DNA of 64,000 nucleotides from Gammaproteobacteria bacterium 39-13. GTDB lineage: Bacteria; Pseudomonadota; Gammaproteobacteria; Berkiellales; Berkiellaceae. Shown here piece by piece: positions 60,259-64,000 of the stretch. Position 1 is the stretch's first letter. Every line of letters begins with the position of its first letter. The stretch is from positions 1 through 64,000 of the forward strand of contig MKTN01000037.1 in assembly GCA_001898235.1 (NCBI GenBank). Direction: 5' to 3'. The notes beneath the pieces are model-generated. The model was given only the letters and a program-made list of their open reading frames with translations, was not told the origin of the DNA and ran no database searches. Position numbers and translations under genes: made by a program.

Positions 60259-60333
60259 CTGTCATTGCGGGCAAAAGCAATCCAAGAGAATAAAAACTGG
60301 ATTGCTTGCTCGTGAAGCTCCTCGCAATGACAA
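60259..60333. repeat. Dispersed palindromic repeat (CATTGCGGGC...GCAATGAC type)
   Basis: The arms TGTCATTGCG...AGCAATCCA and TGGATTGCTTG...CGCAATGACA are inverted copies separated by ~14 bases, with the right arm longer. Palindromes of this 'tgtcattgcgag...gcaatgaca' type are scattered between genes in many proteobacteria. It lies between topA and purE. Confidence 0.65.
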
Positions 60334-60375
60334 ACATGCAATCAATTTCATCCTAATTTCATTGAGAGATATGCT

Positions 60376-60894
60376 ATGACTAAACCATTTGTTGCGATTT
60401 TAATGGGTTCAGATAGTGATTTTCCTGTCATGCAAGCGACAACAGAAATATTAGCTTCTTTTGGCATTGCGTTTGAAGTGAAGGTCTCTTCGGCTCATCG
60501 TACACCAGAGCGTACGCTGGCCTATGTAAAAGATGCTGAAAAACGGGGCTGTGCCGTTTTTATCTGTGCCGCAGGCTTGGCTGCCCATTTAGCAGGAACT
60601 GTCGCAGCACATACTTTAAAGCCTGTACTTGGTGTTCCACTTGAAGGGGGGAGCCTGCAAGGTATGGATTCATTATTATCAACGGTACAAATGCCAGCAG
60701 GTATTCCTGTAGGATGTGTCGCAATTGGTAAAGCAGGTGCTCAAAATGCAGGCTTTTTAAGCGCGCAAATATTAGCACTGCAAGATGCCGCGTTATACGA
60801 AAAATTGATTCAACAAAGACAAAATAATGCTAAGAAGATTGCTGAAAAAGATGCGGCACTACAAGAAAAAATTGCATTAACCTTGCAATCTTAA
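60376..60894 (+). CDS. purE: N5-carboxyaminoimidazole ribonucleotide mutase PurE
   Basis: 172-residue class I PurE of purine synthesis. GSDSDFPVM (11-19), the catalytic H41 in SSAHRTP, and the AGLAAHLAG and GGSLQGMDSLLS loops are present. purK, which supplies its substrate and often follows it, is not next to it; tsaC overlaps its stop by one base instead. Confidence 0.96.
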   Translation: MTKPFVAILMGSDSDFPVMQATTEILASFGIAFEVKVSSAHRTPERTLAYVKDAEKRGCAVFICAAGLAAHLAGTVAAHTLKPVLGVPLEGGSLQGMDSLLSTVQMPAGIPVGCVAIGKAGAQNAGFLSAQILALQDAALYEKLIQQRQNNAKKIAEKDAALQEKIALTLQS

Positions 60895-61463
60895 TGTCAT
60901 TTTACCCTCTTTCCCTTGAGCAAAGTGTTGCTTATTTGCAGCAACAAAAGGTGATTGCCTATCCTACTGAAGCGATATTTGGATTGGGTTGCTGCCCGCT
61001 GAGCCTTAGTGCGATAGAAGCATTGATAAGCTTAAAACAACGGGATAGCGCTAAAGGATTTATTTTAATTGCCAGTGATATTCAACAAGTCTTACCTTAT
61101 ATCGACTGCAATAAAATCTCTTTAACACAATGGGAGAAAATTCAAACCTCTTGGCCAGGACCTTACACTTGGGTATTTCCCGCAACGACAAAAGTATTGC
61201 CTTTAATTAAAGGGCAACACTCAAGTGTGGCTGTGCGCGTCACCGCTCACCCTGAAGCGAAAGCATTATGTGAGACTTTTGGGGGTGCGATTGTTTCTAC
61301 TAGCGCAAATGTAGCCTCAAGCACGCCCTTTAGAAAGGGACAAGATGTTTTTAACTATTTTGGAGATAAAATTGCCGGTGTGCTAGCAGGAGAAGTTGGG
61401 GGAGTTTTGAATCCCACGACAATTCAAGATGCATTGACTGGTGAAGTGTATCGTTCTGCTTAA
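60894..61463 (+). CDS. tsaC: L-threonylcarbamoyladenylate synthase TsaC (YrdC)
   Basis: 189 residues with the YrdC fold: YPTEAIFGLGCCPLS (~22-36), the KQRDSAKGFILIAS nucleotide-binding block, VAVRVTAHP and STSANVASSTP. It makes threonylcarbamoyl-AMP for the t6A37 tRNA modification. The length matches the short TsaC type rather than the longer Sua5. Translation is coupled to purE (TAATG). Confidence 0.94.
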   Translation: MSFYPLSLEQSVAYLQQQKVIAYPTEAIFGLGCCPLSLSAIEALISLKQRDSAKGFILIASDIQQVLPYIDCNKISLTQWEKIQTSWPGPYTWVFPATTKVLPLIKGQHSSVAVRVTAHPEAKALCETFGGAIVSTSANVASSTPFRKGQDVFNYFGDKIAGVLAGEVGGVLNPTTIQDALTGEVYRSA

Positions 61464-61470
61464 TTCTTAT

Positions 61471-61564
61471 CTCCTCTCCCGACGGGAGAGGGTTAGGTGA
61501 GAGTCCTCATATCAAAGACCCTCACCCGGCGTTATATGCCATCTTCTCCCGCAGGTGGGGGAAG
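61471..61564. repeat. Dispersed REP-like repeat pair
   Basis: A hairpin (CTCTCCC GAC GGGAGAGG) is followed by CAAAGACCCTCACCC and a second CTTCTCCC...GGTGGGGGAAGG hairpin. The CAAAGACCCTCACCC string is the reverse complement of the one at 300-316. The open frame that extends hemF upstream to 61497 is produced by this repeat and is not coding. Confidence 0.6.
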
Positions 61565-61607
61565 GAAGAAATCCAAGATGAATAATCTTTATGCTGGAGT
61601 TGTTATC

Positions 61608-62531
61608 ATGCCTTGTACCCGTCCCATTAAAGAATATTTTTTAACGTTACAAGATCATTTGTGCCAATCATTACAGGTGTTTGAATCTAAATCATTCTTG
61701 AATGATAAATGGCTACGGCCCAAAGGGGTGGGAGTAAATGGTGAGGGTATCACTTGTTTATTGCGCAATGGCAATGTGTTTGAAAGTGCCGGCGTAAATT
61801 TTTCACATGTCTTTGGCGATCAAATGCCCGCTTCTGCAACAGCGCATCGACCTGAACTTGCAGGTAGAGAATTTGAAGCGATGGGGATCTCCTGTGTTAT
61901 CCATCCTTTAAATCCTTATGTGCCAACGAGCCATATGAATGTGCGCTTCTTTATTGCACATAAAGCGGGTGAAGAGCCTATTTGGTGGTTTGGGGGTGGA
62001 TTTGATTTAACCCCGTATTATCCCTTTGAAGAAGATGCTGTTTATTGGCATCAAACTGCTCGTCGAGCTTGTGAGAAATTTGGGGCAAATATTTATCCCA
62101 AGTATAAGACTTGGGCTGATCAATATTTTTATTTACCGCATCGTCAAGAAACGAGGGGGATCGGCGGGTTATTTTTTGATGATCTCAATACTGCCACTTG
62201 GGGATGGGATTTTGAGCAATGCTTTGCCTTTTTGAATTCGGTCGGCTCGCATTTTTGGCCAGCATATGGACCTATCGTGCAAAAACGTCACCAACTTCCC
62301 TTTGGGGAACGTGAACGTCAATTTCAGCGCTATAGACGTGGGCGGTATGTGGAATTTAATTTAATTTATGATAGAGGCACTTTATTCGGCTTACAGTCTG
62401 GAGGGCGTACGGAGTCAATTCTAATGTCCTTACCACCCCATGTGTCATGGGAATACCAATGGCAACCTGAGTCAGGATCTGCTGAAGCAATGCTTTATGA
62501 AAGGTTCTTACAGCCACAAGAATGGATATAG
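61608..62531 (+). CDS. hemF: Oxygen-dependent coproporphyrinogen III oxidase
   Basis: About 307 residues. It converts coproporphyrinogen III to protoporphyrinogen IX with O2, in heme synthesis. Conserved blocks: [64 protein letters not shown] and [36 protein letters not shown] 61608 is preceded by TGGAG at eight bases and gives the family's normal N-terminus; ATG 61578 is possible. Presence of HemF suggests an aerobic or microaerobic lifestyle. Confidence 0.95.
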   Translation: MPCTRPIKEYFLTLQDHLCQSLQVFESKSFLNDKWLRPKGVGVNGEGITCLLRNGNVFESAGVNFSHVFGDQMPASATAHRPELAGREFEAMGISCVIHPLNPYVPTSHMNVRFFIAHKAGEEPIWWFGGGFDLTPYYPFEEDAVYWHQTARRACEKFGANIYPKYKTWADQYFYLPHRQETRGIGGLFFDDLNTATWGWDFEQCFAFLNSVGSHFWPAYGPIVQKRHQLPFGERERQFQRYRRGRYVEFNLIYDRGTLFGLQSGGRTESILMSLPPHVSWEYQWQPESGSAEAMLYERFLQPQEWI

Positions 62532-62564
62532 GTAGGTTTATACTATTTCGTGTCACAAGGAGTG

Positions 62565-62598
62565 GAGATAAAGCTTTTTTATTGAAAAGCTTTATCTC
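62565..62598. terminator. Strong hairpin after hemF
   Basis: GAGATAAAGCTTTT and its perfect 14-bp complement AAAAGCTTTATCTC enclose a six-base loop (TTATTG). It starts 33 bases beyond the hemF stop. A/T runs inside the stem suit termination, although no T-run follows. Confidence 0.6.
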
Positions 62599-62653
62599 GT
62601 TGACTAAATTGTGTTAGCATCCAGCCTTCCTTCGGTCGGCTAGGAACAACCTT

Positions 62654-64000
62654 ATGTCAACAATAGGTCCCAAACCAGATAAAATTCGTTGCGCTGTCCA
62701 ACCACTATTAGATGCAATTGCACCTGAATGTGCGATCAACCTTCTTGAAAGAATGAATAATCCCAGTATCCCTCAACGCGGCTGGCAAGATGATTTTTTT
62801 GAGAAAAAAATTCGTTCTGCATTAAACATAGATGTACTCGAGTATAGTGGTGCATGGTGCAATGATGCTTCTGCTTCTCAGAAATTAAATGAAATTTTGA
62901 GATTTCTATTTGAAAAACCGAATAATTCTTCTTTAACAGAATATATACATTCGCTTATATCTCAAGGTAATCATTATATTCAAGACTTGCATGTCTTGGT
63001 GAAGAAGCATTTTAGTGCTGAAAAAGAGTTAGATTATTCTGAATCAAAAGCATTAGTTGCATTTATGCGTCTTGTGAATGTGCAGCTTGCCTTTAATGCC
63101 ATGGCATTGCTCAAAGAGATCAAAGACGTGAAGGCGTTAGACTTAAATCAATTTCCAGGTTTAGCTGAGCGCTTAGAAGATAAGGACATAGATAAGACGC
63201 TCTCCTTGGAAACAGCACTGCAACATTATATCGAACAACAAACGACTTTTAGTGTAAAAGATAGAATTTTATTTCGCTGCGCTAAGGCTATCCAAAAAGC
63301 CGTGGCATTAGATTTATTCAGAAAAAAGGATAATAGTGCTTATCTTGGTGGCAGAAAATTTGATAAAGAATTTGAGCAATTATTTCATATTAAAAAGGGA
63401 TTAGAGACCTATCCTGCAAGCCCCTTACAAATAGGTAAAAGTATTGTTTATGCAAGCGGTAACATCGTAAAAGGTACAATTTTTGCACCTATAGTGTTTA
63501 TACAAAAGGCCTCTCTTTACATTAACCAGGTAGCAGCCCTGCCCTTTCGCCTGCTGCGTGGTGTAGCTCAAGATATCCCATTCTTGGGCTCTGTTTTAGG
63601 CTATACAGCAGAAACTCTGAATGTAGCGAAGAATGCTGTGTTACCTACAATAGAAGCGTCAGGCCTGTTTTGGTTAGTTTTATTAGAATTCTCACGTTTT
63701 ACGACTACTGCCTTGCCAAAAGAAAGAATGATCGCCAATCCGCTCAATATTGCAATGGTTGAACTATCACCTTGGGCATCTTGGCTCTATGTTGCCTCTA
63801 TGGCTACTGTGGCTGGTGTGTCCTTATTGTCTCTTGCTAAATCGGCGCTAACCTCTTTTAAGGAAAATTTTTCAGGCAAAGAGCTCGTAAAAATTGTAGT
63901 CCAAGAAAACCTACGTGATTATGCTGCTCATATTTTGACCGAGGAAAATCTTTTTGTTCATCAGAAGTTAGTATTAAATGTACCTATTGTCTTACCTGAA
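62654..64000 (+). CDS. Unrecognised large protein, partial (runs off window)
   Basis: An open frame of 449 codons from ATG 62654 (AGGAAC upstream) to the window end without a stop. The first ~300 residues are soluble and helix-rich. Hydrophobic, membrane-like stretches come at ~335-350 (GLFWLVLLEF) and ~375-395 (WASWLYVASMATVAGVSLLSLA). No family is recognised. Size, lack of a signal peptide and eukaryote-like neighbours elsewhere in the window make an effector possible, but this is only context. Confidence 0.7.
   Translation, partial: MSTIGPKPDKIRCAVQPLLDAIAPECAINLLERMNNPSIPQRGWQDDFFEKKIRSALNIDVLEYSGAWCNDASASQKLNEILRFLFEKPNNSSLTEYIHSLISQGNHYIQDLHVLVKKHFSAEKELDYSESKALVAFMRLVNVQLAFNAMALLKEIKDVKALDLNQFPGLAERLEDKDIDKTLSLETALQHYIEQQTTFSVKDRILFRCAKAIQKAVALDLFRKKDNSAYLGGRKFDKEFEQLFHIKKGLETYPASPLQIGKSIVYASGNIVKGTIFAPIVFIQKASLYINQVAALPFRLLRGVAQDIPFLGSVLGYTAETLNVAKNAVLPTIEASGLFWLVLLEFSRFTTTALPKERMIANPLNIAMVELSPWASWLYVASMATVAGVSLLSLAKSALTSFKENFSGKELVKIVVQENLRDYAAHILTEENLFVHQKLVLNVPIVLPE

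Overview
The window is a chromosomal replication-origin region of a gammaproteobacterium with low to moderate G+C. The gene order rpmH-rnpA-yidD-yidC-mnmE-mnmG-rsmG-parA-parB on one side of an origin, and dnaA-dnaN-recF-gyrB on the other, is the classic gammaproteobacterial oriC neighbourhood. Several large eukaryote-like genes are mixed in: ankyrin-repeat proteins, patatin phospholipases fused to ankyrin repeats, and a protein with a ubiquitin-interacting motif. Together with the conserved glyQ-glyS-gmhB-plsC and def-fmt-rsmB-trkA-trkH blocks, this points to an intracellular or amoeba/arthropod-associated member of the Legionellales (Legionella/Coxiella/Rickettsiella/Berkiella-like). The genus cannot be fixed from the sequence alone.

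Layout. Positions 1-7000 (minus strand) hold a polymorphic-toxin locus: a giant ankyrin/coiled-coil protein whose colicin E3-type rRNase C-terminus is one base out of frame, followed by an immunity-like gene and a second partial copy of it. Positions 7000-14800 are accessory: a decayed ORF, an orphan GAF-PAS histidine kinase, a four-gene overlapping operon (nucleotidyltransferase-like protein, TIGR04222-like membrane protein with a Gly/Cys-rich tail, DUF692/MNIO enzyme, small partner protein), a decayed stretch, a NADAR-domain membrane protein, and a protein with a near-consensus UIM. Positions 14900-31190 are the origin core: parB, parA, rsmG, mnmG, mnmE, yidC, yidD, rnpA, rpmH, an AT-rich oriC full of DnaA boxes, then dnaA, dnaN, recF, gyrB, with three parS sites in and next to recF.

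Positions 31300-42230 carry two paralogous convergent cassettes, each a small ankyrin protein plus a giant patatin-ankyrin protein. They lie around plsC and split it from its usual neighbours gmhB-glyS-glyQ (42450-46000). Positions 46100-49000 hold an ankyrin-like orphan and an APC-family amino-acid transporter. Positions 49200-62530 are housekeeping: trkH, trkA, rsmB, fmt, def in one direction; a LysM protein, dprA, smg, topA, purE, tsaC, hemF in the other. The window ends inside another unrecognised large protein.

The most interesting parts are the MNIO/TIGR04222 operon, which looks like a membrane-anchored cysteine-modification system; the ankyrin-colicin E3 toxin with its frameshift and duplicated immunity; the UIM protein; the duplicated patatin cassettes; and an apparent AUU start codon in mnmE.
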